Shown in pieces: positions 8,229 through 18,365 of a DNA stretch of 36,100 bases. The stretch is from Vallitaleaceae bacterium (lineage in GTDB: Bacteria; Bacillota; Clostridia; Lachnospirales; Vallitaleaceae), in the NCBI GenBank assembly GCA_028277605.1, contig JANQFZ010000037.1:1-36100 (forward strand), given 5' to 3'. The notes under the pieces were generated by a model that was not told where the DNA came from, searched no databases, and saw nothing but the letters and a program-made list of their open reading frames with translations. Position numbers and translations under genes: made by a program. How positions within the stretch are numbered: the stretch's first letter is position 1; each line of letters starts with the position of its first letter.

Positions 8229-9218
8229 CTATATATGACACTTTAAATACTCTGAAGGATTCATCCCGTATTTTTTTCTAAACTTAGAGGCAAAATGGCT
8301 TGAATCACTATACCCAACTAAGAGCGCCACTTCTGTTACTCTTAATCTTTTACTTGCCATTAATTGCCTTGCAATCTCTAATCTTTTATCAATTACATAG
8401 GCATGAACAGGCATGCCAAAGAGTTCCTTAAAACCATTTTTAAGCTTGTACTCATTTAGACATACTAATTTAGCTAGTTTATTTAGAGTAGGTGGAAATA
8501 CAACATCTTCATCCAGAATTTTTTTTGCTTTGTAGAGACTATCTATATCCTCTTTAGAATGTTTTAAAGAATGCGATGTTTTCGTATTTTCATAGGAAGT
8601 AAACTCCATATATACCGCTAATAGCTCCATAATTTTTGCTTCTAGATACATTATTTTTAAGTCATTAGGATAGCGACAATGCAATATATCATGTAAAATG
8701 CAAGTCATACAAAGAGGTGTTTTGTTCTTATATAAATAAGGAAGGCTATCTAATGATTTAATGAAAAGATGTCTAATAGAGTCATTTCTAATAAAACATG
8801 TGAGGCTTTCACTATGCATATAAATGGTCATACCATAATACCGTTTGTGGGCTTGGTAATTGAATGTCGAATTATCTCTTCGACCAATAACAATGCCGCA
8901 TCCCTTATTTTCTAACATTCTTTCTTTAAGACATACATGCCCCCTCGTGTCTTCACCCAAAGAAAAATCTAAGGTATACCATGATTGATTTTGACTTTGG
9001 AATAATGAAATATCCTCATAAAAGGTCATATCATATATCACCATCTCACATAATGGCTGTATGACGATTCTTTTACAATAGCCTTTACCTACAGCTTCCG
9101 GAAGAGCCCATATACTTTCAAAGGAATTTTTGTTAAATAGTTTGGTAAGCCCTATACAAAAGGAGCATGCTTGGTCTTGATTATTCATAATTTTAAAATT
9201 TAATTTATCTTTTTGCAT
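8229..9218 (-). CDS. AraC-family transcriptional regulator
   Basis: A 329-aa DNA-binding regulator. The last ~100 residues form the double helix-turn-helix: PPTLNKLAKLVCLNEYKLKN, then FGMPVHAYVIDKRLEIARQL, and the second HTH with VTEVALLVGYSDSSHFASKF and KKYGMNPSEYLK, all classic AraC/XylS consensus. The ~220-residue N-terminal part is less conserved and resembles the PchR-type sensor region; its ligand cannot be told. The start at 9218 has AGGAGGT 8 nt upstream. It lies only 23 bp after the stop of the GGDEF-EAL gene, in the same direction, and no terminator intervenes. It is therefore probably co-transcribed with that gene, and a regulatory link is likely. Confidence 0.9.
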   Translation of the reverse strand: MQKDKLNFKIMNNQDQACSFCIGLTKLFNKNSFESIWALPEAVGKGYCKRIVIQPLCEMVIYDMTFYEDISLFQSQNQSWYTLDFSLGEDTRGHVCLKERMLENKGCGIVIGRRDNSTFNYQAHKRYYGMTIYMHSESLTCFIRNDSIRHLFIKSLDSLPYLYKNKTPLCMTCILHDILHCRYPNDLKIMYLEAKIMELLAVYMEFTSYENTKTSHSLKHSKEDIDSLYKAKKILDEDVVFPPTLNKLAKLVCLNEYKLKNGFKELFGMPVHAYVIDKRLEIARQLMASKRLRVTEVALLVGYSDSSHFASKFRKKYGMNPSEYLKCHI

Positions 9219-9241
9219 AAGACTCTACCTCCTAACTTATT

Positions 9242-11236
9242 TTAAAAGGCTGTTTTTTCTAAGACGGACTTGATTGATTTACTTGGGACAGGTTTACTAA
9301 TATAATAGCCTTGTATAACATCACAGTTTTCTTTTAATAAAAAATCAAGTTGTTCTTTAGTCTCCACTCCTTCAGCAACTGTTTTATACCCATATGCATG
9401 TGATAATGTAATAATAGCTCGGATGACGTCTTCCCCTTTTTTATCCATGAGAATATCATCCATAAAGCTCTTATCTATCTTAATATAGTCTAGAGGTAAT
9501 AACTTTAAATAATTAAAGGATGAATACCCTGTACCAAAATCATCTAATGCAATTTTTGTTCCAAAGCTTCTAAAAGCATTCAGCATTTGGAATGCATATT
9601 TTGAGTCATAAACAGCAGTTGACTCAGTAATTTCAAGCTCTATAGCATTGGGCTCAACATTATAAGTTTCAAGCGTTTTTATAAATCGATAAATCAGATT
9701 AATATCTTTAAATTGTTTAGCTGATAGATTTAATGAAATAGTAATATGATCTAATCCCATTTTTTTCAAACGGTTAATCTCATGACAAACCTCTTCTACC
9801 ACCCATTCTCCAATAGGGATGATTAGACCAAGCTCCTCAGCCAATGGTATGAAAACATTAGGCATAATCAGCCTATCCTCCTGTTTCCATCGAATTAAAG
9901 CTTCAAAACCATTGATTGTTTTCTCTTCTAAATCATACTTGGCTTGATAATACAAAACAAAATTTTTTTTCTCAACAGCTTTTCTTAGCTGGTTTTCTAA
10001 CTCTAATCTAGCAACGACCCGTTTATTTAAGGCACTAGAATAAAATTCATAACAATTTTTTCCATTACTCTTGGCTTCATGCATGGCTGTTTCTGCATAT
10101 TTAACGAGAGTTTTGAGTTCACTTGCATCTTCTGGTGCTAAGGCTATCCCCATGCTAACGGTAAAGGTAAGTTCAACTCCAGCTACTTCATAGGTTTTTT
10201 GGAAAACTTTAATAAGAGTATCTACCAAGCTTACTATCTGTTTTTTATCTTTAGCAGACTTAATCAACATAATAAACTCATCGCCGCCAAATCGACTAAT
10301 AATTGCATCTGGAGGAGCAAACTTTTTAATGATACGGACGGTTTTCAGTAATACTTTATCACCGAATTTATAACCTAAGGAATCATTTATAGCTTTAAAA
10401 TTATCTAAATCTAAAACAATAATAGCACAGATTTTATTATTTGCAATATTTTGGGTTGAATTACTATAATTTGTAATAAAATAACTTCTATTGGGCAAAC
10501 CAGTCATAGGGTCATAATAGGCAAGGTTAACAATTTTTTCCTCAGTCAGCTTTTGATGATTAATATTATTAATAGAGCCAGCAACTCTAGAGGGTTCTCC
10601 TTCTTGATTCAGTAGAGCCTTCCCCCTTATACTAAACCAATTGTATTGACCGGCATCATTAATAATACGGCATTCTACCTCAAAGCTGTTGGTCTTACCC
10701 GTTAAATGTTTATCCAGCTTTAGTAAAAATCGTCTTCTATCTAGCTTTTCAATCCTATCTAAAAATAAGCAAGTCTTGATAACAGTATCATCTCTAGATA
10801 TTCCAACGATTTCCATAGACTTTTCTGATAGATGAATGTTGTTTGTTTTATAGTCTAAATCCCACAAACCTACCTCCGCCCCATCTAAGGATAAGTGTAA
10901 TCGTTCTTGACTTATCGTTAGAGCTTCTTTTTGTGATTGTATATCGTCAAGCTGTCTTGCTACTGCTTCTTCACTTGCAATAATTTCCTCTTTAGCTAAA
11001 TTAACCTCTAATAAGGCTTTTTCCAATGCATCTTTTCTCTCCTTGAGTGCTTTCTGTTCCCTTTTCTTCCAATTGAATATAACAATCATTGCAATAATAA
11101 TTAATAGAGTTCCTAATATATGTATACCTAAATAAACAGGATAGTCTATCTTATTATATAGCCATACAAAGTTATTGACCATAATACCAAGTAATGTAAA
11201 TATGATAACAAGAATAGATCGAACCAGCTTTTTCAT
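9242..11236 (-). CDS. Membrane PAS-GGDEF-EAL cyclic-di-GMP enzyme
   Basis: A 664-aa signalling protein that should make and/or degrade cyclic-di-GMP at the membrane. Order: two transmembrane helices (~7-27 and 33-55), a coiled coil (~57-115), a PAS domain (~115-230), GGDEF (~235-400; intact GGDEF at 317-321) and EAL (~415-660). The EAL catalytic set looks complete: FEALIRW, LNLSAKQF, ELEITES, LDDFGTGYSS, IKIDKSF, AEGVE and QGYYISKP. The position upstream of GGDEF where an RxxD inhibitory site is expected reads APPD, so product feedback at the I-site is probably absent. AAAGGA lies 8 nt before the ATG. Both domains look competent, so the net direction cannot be read from sequence. The next gene is the AraC regulator. 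Confidence 0.93.
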   Translation of the reverse strand: MKKLVRSILVIIFTLLGIMVNNFVWLYNKIDYPVYLGIHILGTLLIIIAMIVIFNWKKREQKALKERKDALEKALLEVNLAKEEIIASEEAVARQLDDIQSQKEALTISQERLHLSLDGAEVGLWDLDYKTNNIHLSEKSMEIVGISRDDTVIKTCLFLDRIEKLDRRRFLLKLDKHLTGKTNSFEVECRIINDAGQYNWFSIRGKALLNQEGEPSRVAGSINNINHQKLTEEKIVNLAYYDPMTGLPNRSYFITNYSNSTQNIANNKICAIIVLDLDNFKAINDSLGYKFGDKVLLKTVRIIKKFAPPDAIISRFGGDEFIMLIKSAKDKKQIVSLVDTLIKVFQKTYEVAGVELTFTVSMGIALAPEDASELKTLVKYAETAMHEAKSNGKNCYEFYSSALNKRVVARLELENQLRKAVEKKNFVLYYQAKYDLEEKTINGFEALIRWKQEDRLIMPNVFIPLAEELGLIIPIGEWVVEEVCHEINRLKKMGLDHITISLNLSAKQFKDINLIYRFIKTLETYNVEPNAIELEITESTAVYDSKYAFQMLNAFRSFGTKIALDDFGTGYSSFNYLKLLPLDYIKIDKSFMDDILMDKKGEDVIRAIITLSHAYGYKTVAEGVETKEQLDFLLKENCDVIQGYYISKPVPSKSIKSVLEKTAF

Positions 11237-11314
11237 CTTTTCAATCCTTTCTTAATAACTGCTCCAGATAATAACTTTCACAGTCATTTCAGAACGCTTA
11301 AATATTACCATTTT

Positions 11315-11343
11315 ATTATACAATTAACCTTGTCTTTATTCAA
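11315..11343 (-). promoter_or_regulatory. SigA-type promoter of the GGDEF-EAL/araC operon
   Basis: TTGAAT (11338-11343) and TATAAT (11315-11320) on the minus strand are separated by exactly 17 bp. The start would be near 11308, giving a leader of about 70 nt. Confidence 0.65.
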
Positions 11344-11406
11344 CTTCTATTCAGCCATACAATAGATAATCTGTACCTTATGGTATTTTCCTCTTGTAAT
11401 GGAATA

Positions 11407-11415
11407 TGCTATAAT
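11407..11415 (+). promoter_or_regulatory. Extended -10 promoter before the pncB remnant
   Basis: TGcTATAAT is a perfect extended -10 on the plus strand with no good -35 match. It lies about 100 nt before the ATG of the decayed nicotinate phosphoribosyltransferase and may be a relic of its promoter. Confidence 0.45.
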
Positions 11416-11514
11416 TAATCACTAAAAATACACGAATGAAGTAATAGAGCTATGGAATGCTAGTTATGATAGAAAAACCAACGATACAAGTAAAAAAATA
11501 AAAAGCGTAACATC

Positions 11515-11911
11515 ATGCATAATATAGATTTAACTCTACTAACCGACTTCTATCAGCTAACGATGATGCAAGGGTATCAACAGTCATCAAACAATGATAA
11601 ATGGAGATGCCATTATATCTGCTTCTAGCGATCTGGATGAATATCTTATTAGAGACTTAAAACTTCAAGGTGCCAAAATAACTTTATGGGGTGTTGGAAC
11701 CAATTTAATCACATCAAAGGATTGTGTCTATACATCTCCTAATACGAATGAAATTAAGCAGAATTGTAAGAGAGAACTCGCTACTTTATGGGATGAATCT
11801 AGAAGATTAAGAAATCCCCAAAATGTCTATGTCGATTTATCTCAGAAACTATATGATTTGAAACAGAGCATGATAAAGCTTCATAGACAAACTAAGTCTA
11901 AAATGTTGTAA
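11515..11911 (+). pseudogene. pncB: Decayed nicotinate phosphoribosyltransferase (two internal deletions)
   Basis: Remnant of the NAD-salvage enzyme that joins nicotinate to PRPP. The start (ATG 11515) encodes the family's N-terminal signature, [16 protein letters not shown]. About 25 codons later the frame is lost, and from ~11594, in another frame, the sequence resumes with the late motif [13 protein letters not shown] and [12 protein letters not shown]. It then jumps directly to the usual C-terminal end ([27 protein letters not shown]). By comparison with the ~480-residue family, roughly 250 or more central codons and about 100 later codons are missing. No ribosome site precedes the ATG. 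The second half still reads as a 105-codon frame, but a lone fragment cannot carry the active site. This is clearly a pseudogene; a functional copy may exist elsewhere. Confidence 0.85.
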
Positions 11912-12008
11912 AGCGATTAATTGATCTTAAGGATATCGTTTTAAAAGGTTCTAATACTCATTAAAAGAATTCTTATAAACCTGCTAAATAGTAATTGATA
12001 AATCGCTT
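11911..12008 (+). repeat. 98-bp segment with imperfect terminal inverted repeats
   Basis: AAGCGATTAATTGAT at the left end (from 11911) matches the reverse complement of ATTGATAAATCGCTT at the right end (to 12008) at about 12 of 15 positions. It begins at the pncB remnant stop, and its right arm contains the -35 box of the malQ promoter. It may be a small relic element or chance in AT-rich DNA. Confidence 0.3.
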
Positions 12009-12023
12009 AACTTCATGTATAAT
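11995..12023 (+). promoter_or_regulatory. SigA-type promoter of malQ
   Basis: TTGATA (11995-12000), a 17-bp spacer and TATAAT (12018-12023) form a near-consensus promoter. Transcription would start near 12030, leaving a leader of about 230 nt before malQ. The leader has only a short possible hairpin (GGTTA/TAACC around 12179-12208), and I recognise no riboswitch in it. Confidence 0.7.
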
Positions 12024-12261
12024 TTAATTCAAATGATGCGAAGGAATTGAGCTCTAAATACAATAATACGTTTTCTTTAAGTAGCTATTGGAGATACTAA
12101 TTACATATCTATTATATCTATAATAACTTAAAGCTTCTAATTTAACTTTCCCACTTGAACTGAATGTAGTCATAGCAAGGGTTAGTACACCAATTTTACT
12201 GTATAACCTTTTTATAGGATGTGGTGGGAAGTACTTTCGCATTTGATTAAGGAGGGAATCT

Positions 12262-13788
12262 ATGGAAACAGAAAGAAGTCAGGCGGTAAATAGTTTAGAT
12301 AATACAAGCAGGAAAAGCGGCATCTTAGTGCATCCAACTTCTTTTCCTAGCGACTATGGTATTGGAGATTTAGGCTGTGGAGCCTATCATTTTATTGATT
12401 TTCTTGAACGTTCAAAACAAAAGATTTGGCAGATTTTACCATTAGGTCCTACCGGCTATGGAGATTCTCCTTATCAATCTTTTAGTTCATTTGCAGGTCA
12501 ACCACTCATTATTAGTCCTAATAGACTAAAAGATATGGGATTACTAAAGGATGATGACTTATCAAATAAGCCTTTCTTTGATCCACGTAATATTGATTAC
12601 GGACCTCTCATCCAATATAAGAATGGTTTACTACGTAAAGCCTATGGTTACTTTAAAGAGTGTACCCAAGCTACTCAAAATGCATTTAACATTTTTTGCG
12701 AAAAAGAATCCCTCTGGTTAGATGATTATGCCCTTTTTATGGCCTGTAAAGACTATCATGATGGCAGAATGTGGACTCTTTGGGAAGATGAAATAGCAAG
12801 ACCAACGGATGAAACAAAAAAACGTTGGGCAGATAAATTGCAAAATGATGTGGTTTACTATAAGTTCCTACAATTTATCTTTTACAAACAATGGTTTGAA
12901 TTAAAACAATATGCTAACGATAGAGGTATACAGATCATTGGTGATATTCCTATCTTTGTTGCCTTTGATAGTTCAGATGTATGGGCAAATAATGAATTAT
13001 TCTATTTAGACTCAAAAGGAAATCCTACTTCTGTAGCAGGTGTACCGCCAGATTATTTTAGTGCAACAGGTCAATTATGGGGGAATCCGCTATATCGTTG
13101 GGAAGCTCATCAAAAGGATGGGTATCAATGGTGGATTAATAGAGTCAGCTATTCCTTAAAATTGGTTGATATTTTAAGAATTGACCATTTCAGAGGTTTT
13201 GAGGCTTACTGGGCTATTCCATATGGAGCAGAAAACGCTATCAATGGAGAATGGCAGAAAGGACCAAGTAAAGATTTATTCAATGCTTTTATTAGAGCTT
13301 TTGGTAAAGCTTTACCTATCATTGCTGAAGATTTAGGTGTCATTACCCCTGAAGTAGAAGATCTTAGAGATAGCTTTAATCTTCCTGGTATGAAAATTCT
13401 TCAATTCGGATTTGAGAATATTGAGGAAAACCAATTTTTGCCTCATCACTATATCACGCATAGCGTCTGCTATTCTGGTACTCATGATAATGATACTTCC
13501 CTAGGCTGGTATAATAAAGCCTCGGAACAAAGCAAAGATAAAGTACGTCGCTATATGAATACAGATGCAAATTCCATAAGCTGGGATTTCATTAGAACAT
13601 GTTTTGGATCAGCATCTGAAACAGCAGTTGTCCCACTACAGGATGTCATGGAATTAGATAGTGAAGCCAGAATGAACATACCGGGCGTTGCTGCTGGAAA
13701 CTGGAAATGGCGTTATACCTATGACATGTTAGGTGAACATCTAAGTTGCCAACTAAAATGCATAACAGAATTATATGGTAGAGGTTAA
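12262..13788 (+). CDS. malQ: 4-alpha-glucanotransferase (amylomaltase)
   Basis: A 508-aa GH77 enzyme that moves maltosyl and longer glucan segments between chains, producing glucose and longer dextrins that phosphorylase can attack. Hallmarks in order: WQILPLGPTGYGDSPYQS (55-72), GDIPIFVAFDSSDVWAN (227-243), the loop VAGVPPDYFSATGQLWGNP (258-276), RIDHFRG with the nucleophile Asp308, IIAEDLG with the acid/base Glu356, and SGTHDNDT with Asp409. Length is standard. AAGGAGG sits 6 nt before the ATG. It is monocistronic: its own promoter lies upstream and a strong terminator downstream. It works with glycogen phosphorylase (130-2595), although the two genes are not linked. Confidence 0.96.
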   Translation: METERSQAVNSLDNTSRKSGILVHPTSFPSDYGIGDLGCGAYHFIDFLERSKQKIWQILPLGPTGYGDSPYQSFSSFAGQPLIISPNRLKDMGLLKDDDLSNKPFFDPRNIDYGPLIQYKNGLLRKAYGYFKECTQATQNAFNIFCEKESLWLDDYALFMACKDYHDGRMWTLWEDEIARPTDETKKRWADKLQNDVVYYKFLQFIFYKQWFELKQYANDRGIQIIGDIPIFVAFDSSDVWANNELFYLDSKGNPTSVAGVPPDYFSATGQLWGNPLYRWEAHQKDGYQWWINRVSYSLKLVDILRIDHFRGFEAYWAIPYGAENAINGEWQKGPSKDLFNAFIRAFGKALPIIAEDLGVITPEVEDLRDSFNLPGMKILQFGFENIEENQFLPHHYITHSVCYSGTHDNDTSLGWYNKASEQSKDKVRRYMNTDANSISWDFIRTCFGSASETAVVPLQDVMELDSEARMNIPGVAAGNWKWRYTYDMLGEHLSCQLKCITELYGRG

Positions 13789-13840
13789 AAATAAGAGTAT
13801 ATATTTAAATAAAAATAAAATTACTTTAAAAGAACTATTT

Positions 13841-13897
13841 ATAAGATGAACGCATGACAGGCAATATTACTTATGCGTTCATCTTATACTTTTTTTA
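13841..13897 (+). terminator. Strong intrinsic terminator of malQ
   Basis: A perfect 15-bp stem (13841-13855 with 13873-13887; core GATGAACGCAT / ATGCGTTCATC) and 17-nt loop are followed by ACT and seven T residues. It lies ~55 nt past the malQ stop. Confidence 0.9.
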
Positions 13898-14102
13898 TCA
13901 TTTTTAGATTAGCTACAAATACTATTAATCTTAATATTTTGAGTTTCGTTATTTAAAACTCTATATCATAATATATAAAGTGATTTATTTTAGTTTTATA
14001 AATGGGAACAAATACTTTCTCATTGTCAAAGTATTGGTAGAAAGGGTAATAGGAAAATCCAAAAAATCAAACTCAATAGATATAGATTGTTGGAAATGAA
14101 CA
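13898..14102. other. Intergenic AT-rich stretch between malQ terminator and plsC promoter
   Basis: No gene seen. It holds one perfect 8-bp hairpin, AATACTTT (14011-14018) with AAAGTATT (14028-14035), loop 9 nt, with no T-run on either side, and a weaker GAGTTT/AAACTC hairpin near 13940. I can assign no role to either. Confidence 0.4.
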
Positions 14103-14111
14103 TGATATAAT
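14103..14111 (+). promoter_or_regulatory. Extended -10 promoter of plsC
   Basis: TGaTATAAT on the plus strand, with only a weak -35 (TAGATT) 17 bp upstream. The leader to the plsC ATG would be about 75 nt. Confidence 0.55.
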
Positions 14112-14193
14112 AATGCAAGTACAGATGTTGTTATGTACATCAGTTATGTACTCCAAATAGTGTATGATTAATAATTTAAATTAGGTGGTTATT

Positions 14194-14916
14194 ATGAGTT
14201 TTAGAACATTATTATTGTTAATTTTTCTAGTCATTTTTTTTGTTATTTCTATTCCTTTACTAGTCATTGCTTTTTTTATAGGTCTTTTTTCAGAAAAAGC
14301 CAGGAATGCTTTTACTTTTTATGTGCCAGGAAAGCTTTTTTGCTGGTCAGTCCTATTCCTAGCAGGTGCAAATATTTCTGTTAAAGGATTAGAAAATCTT
14401 AAAAAAAATCAAACCGTACTTTTTGTGGGAAATCATAAGAGCTTATTTGATATCCCTCTGCTTATGATTTATTCTAAGTTACCAGTGGCTTTTATTTCTA
14501 AGAAGTCATATAAAAAAGTACCTCTTTTTAGTTGGTGGATGATCATGCTCGGCTGTGTCTTCTTAGATAGAAATAGTACAAAACAAGCGATTATTACCAT
14601 CCATGAGGGGATAGAAAGATTAAGAAAGAATCATTCCATGGTTATTTTCCCAGAAGGAACACGATCTAGGACAGATGAACTGCATCCCTTTAAAGAAGGG
14701 AGTTTAAAGCTAGCTAAAAAATCAAAAGTACCTGTCTTGCCGTTTTACATTGAAGGTACCCGTCAATTATATGAAGAACACCCTTTCCTTTCGGTTAAAG
14801 CAGCAGAAGTTAAGATTGCTTTTGGAGCACCTATTGAATTAGATGCATTACCAAAAGAAACTAGAAAGAAAAGTGCACAATATGTTCAATCGGTTGTTAA
14901 ATCTTTAAAATTTTGA
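14194..14916 (+). CDS. plsC: 1-acyl-sn-glycerol-3-phosphate acyltransferase
   Basis: A 240-aa membrane-bound PlsC-family acyltransferase, expected to add the second acyl chain to lysophosphatidic acid in phospholipid synthesis. The N-terminus is strongly hydrophobic (~5-33) with a second helix near 45-60. The HX4D motif reads NHKSLFD, with His81 and Asp86; VFLDRNSTKQA forms the second block and VIFPEGTRSR the third substrate-binding block, followed by VPVLPFYIEGTR. The start is ATG 14194 with AGGTGG 5 nt upstream; the in-frame GTG nine bases earlier lies inside that ribosome site. It appears monocistronic. No convincing terminator follows: a 7-bp hairpin around its stop lacks a T-run. Confidence 0.92.
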   Translation: MSFRTLLLLIFLVIFFVISIPLLVIAFFIGLFSEKARNAFTFYVPGKLFCWSVLFLAGANISVKGLENLKKNQTVLFVGNHKSLFDIPLLMIYSKLPVAFISKKSYKKVPLFSWWMIMLGCVFLDRNSTKQAIITIHEGIERLRKNHSMVIFPEGTRSRTDELHPFKEGSLKLAKKSKVPVLPFYIEGTRQLYEEHPFLSVKAAEVKIAFGAPIELDALPKETRKKSAQYVQSVVKSLKF

Positions 14917-14957
14917 GTCCTATGGTATAAAAATGGACAAACTCAAATAAATAGTCG

Positions 14958-14985
14958 TTGACATATTAGTTTTCCATGATAAAAT
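14958..14985 (+). promoter_or_regulatory. SigA-type promoter of the small membrane protein gene
   Basis: A perfect TTGACA (14958-14963), a 16-bp spacer and TAAAAT (14980-14985) preceded by TGA. This leaves a leader of ~165 nt to the gene at 15158, in which I see no recognisable RNA element. Confidence 0.65.
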
Positions 14986-15157
14986 AGTAGATGCTATCAT
15001 TATCAAGCTTGAGTTAAACTATTACCCTATAGTAGGAAAAAAATTATGAACTTTTCAACATGAATATAACGAGTATGACTTTTTACATACTTAACTAACT
15101 CAAAAGAAAAGACTTTCATAAAGTAAGCATTTCCTCATATAATAAAGGAGGCACATG

Positions 15158-15530
15158 ATGGATTGGTGGCAGATAGCCCTTATTGTTTTAGCTGGCATTG
15201 TTGTGATTTTTGTTATCTTATATTTTGTTGGCAGAAAAATGCAGGGCAAAGCAGATGAACAGCAAGCTATGATTGACCAAAGCAAGATGACAACATCAAT
15301 ATTAATTATTGATAAAAAGAAGCAGAAAATAAAGGAAACGAATCTTCCTCAAATGGTGGTTGATCAAATTCCAAAATATCTAAGATTTCGTAAGCTTCCT
15401 ATTGTAAAGGCTAAAGTGGGACCAAAGATAACAACCCTACTTTGTGATGAAAAAGTATTTAAAACACTGCCCGTTAAAAAAATGGTTAAAGTTGAAATCG
15501 CAGGAATATATATTGTAGCTATGAAAGGCT

Positions 15531-15541
<11 letters not shown>
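15158..15541 (+). CDS. Conserved-looking membrane-anchored hypothetical protein
   Basis: A 127-aa protein with one N-terminal transmembrane helix (about 4-27, QIALIVLAGIVVIFVILYF) and a basic cytosolic domain (~45-127) rich in beta-prone stretches, such as SILIIDKKKQKIKE and KAKVGPKITTLLCDEKVF. No catalytic motif and no named family recognised. Two adjacent ATGs are possible; 15158 is preferred because AGGAGG then lies 6 nt upstream, against 3 nt for 15155. It has its own promoter. Its stop codon lies inside the bidirectional terminator shared with the convergent pyrG gene. Function unknown. Confidence 0.8.
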
Positions 15542-17160
<1,619 letters not shown>

Positions 17161-17187
17161 CTAATTTCACCTCTAATCATGATTTTA

Positions 17188-17322
17188 GGAAATTGCATAA
17201 CTATATATTGAACTTCAACTTCTGTTCTTTATCAGTTAAGTCCAATATTTCTTATGATAGGTTGAACTCTAATCATAGAACTTATCGTATTTTAATTCAA
17301 CCTATATAGTTACACAACTTCC
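17188..17322. mobile_element. MITE-like 135-bp inverted-repeat element with TTTTA target duplication
   Basis: The left end begins GGAAATTGCATAACTATATA and the right end, reverse-complemented, begins GGAAGTTGTGTAACTATATA: 17 of 20 match, and TTGAA follows on both. TTTTA directly abuts each end (17183-17187 and 17323-17327), as a 5-bp target duplication would. Inside are two further hairpins: 14 pairs between 17205-17220 and 17234-17248, and ATAGGTTGAA (17257-17266) with TTCAACCTAT (17296-17305). The RNA would be cloverleaf-like. There is no coding capacity. It is not identified with a named family. Confidence 0.6.
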
Positions 17323-17327
17323 TTTTA

Positions 17328-17473
17328 TAGCTATATTCATTCATTTATTAATCAATTTTGTCACACTCAAGAATAGTATTAGAATTACTATTGTCTAAAC
17401 CTATTCATATCAACATCATTAAAACCCAATGGTTGTTCTATATAACCTCTTTATTTTATTATTAGTTTTGTAA
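17328..17473. other. Gap between MITE-like element and TPR gene
   Basis: It contains a 7-bp inverted repeat AATAGTA/TACTATT near 17372-17392 and possible weak minus-strand promoter boxes for pyrG (TTGATT followed by AT-rich DNA and TATAAA). Nothing here is strong enough to assign, and no clear terminator for the TPR gene was found. Confidence 0.35.
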
Positions 17474-18160
17474 TTAGTCAAGTCTTGTTTGTTGATCCTT
17501 ATCAAAAAGATAAGTACTGATGATACCCTTACCTAAATCTTCCATTAAGCTTTTCAATGGTTGGTTATTAGTCTTACCATATAAATCTTTATAGGCTTCT
17601 GATTTTTGTTCTCGTTCCTTATCTTCTAATGCTGCTAGTATTGCCTTATAGAAATTTGCTAAATCTCCTTCTCTATGACTTAGCCATTGTTTTGCTTGTT
17701 CTATATCTTGTTGTGCAATAAGTGTATAAAACTCTACATAGACCTCCCTGTTCAATGCGCTGTATGCTCTTATATTTTTAGGGAAATCCGCTATGAAGCT
17801 ATAATTTTTATATAACTTAGCATAATTATTAGCAGTTTCTAAATCATTGGCTAATAGACTTAATGCTATAATATTACAAATCTCACTATCTTTATCATTT
17901 GCTTCACTGTCAACAAATCTCTTGTAATAGTTGAGTGCTTCATCATATTGATTCATGTATTGATAACATCGAGCAATATATCTGTAATCATAGTCACTTT
18001 GGATGGTTTTTTCATAATACTGTATAGCTTTCTTATAATCCTTCTGATGATAGTAACACTCCGCTATAGCATCTTGAATAACCTCAGTATCGATGGTTTG
18101 GTTTAATTTAAGCAGATAATGAAGAGCCATACTATAATCTACATTGATAGAATCATCCAT
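17474..18160 (-). CDS. TPR-repeat protein, function unknown
   Basis: A 228-aa soluble protein without signal peptide or membrane helix. Residues ~25-125 form tetratricopeptide repeats (AIAECYYHQKDYKKAIQYYE, IARCYQYMNQYDEALNYYKR, and a weaker third), a scaffold for protein contacts. The C-terminal part is helical and charged. The ribosome site is weak (GGGA 4 nt before the ATG), and no better in-frame start is seen. It follows the S41 protease gene by 205 bp in the same direction, and no clear terminator lies between, so it may be the tail of the SLH/protease operon. The binding partner is unknown. Confidence 0.75.
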   Translation of the reverse strand: MDDSINVDYSMALHYLLKLNQTIDTEVIQDAIAECYYHQKDYKKAIQYYEKTIQSDYDYRYIARCYQYMNQYDEALNYYKRFVDSEANDKDSEICNIIALSLLANDLETANNYAKLYKNYSFIADFPKNIRAYSALNREVYVEFYTLIAQQDIEQAKQWLSHREGDLANFYKAILAALEDKEREQKSEAYKDLYGKTNNQPLKSLMEDLGKGIISTYLFDKDQQTRLD

Positions 18161-18365
18161 ATAATCCCATTCATACTTTTATATATTTCATATTAAACAC
18201 TTCACCTCTTACATAGCTCCATGTATTTTATCTTACTTCTTTTACAACTCATCAGGTAATTGAATGGTGGCAAAAAGCATCCCTAGTATTAATATAATAT
18301 TTAAACAGCAATACTCCTATGATATAAGCACAGACTTTTAACACTTCTGTACTATATATTTAGTT

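Noticed and set aside
12054..12242. 62-codon minus-strand frame in the malQ leader
   Set aside because: It lies within the malQ 5' region, has no ribosome site and no recognisable protein features.
14912..14947. 7-bp hairpin TTTGAGT/ACTCAAA around the plsC stop as a terminator
   Set aside because: It has no T-run after the stem and needs a bulge to extend, so intrinsic termination is not supported.
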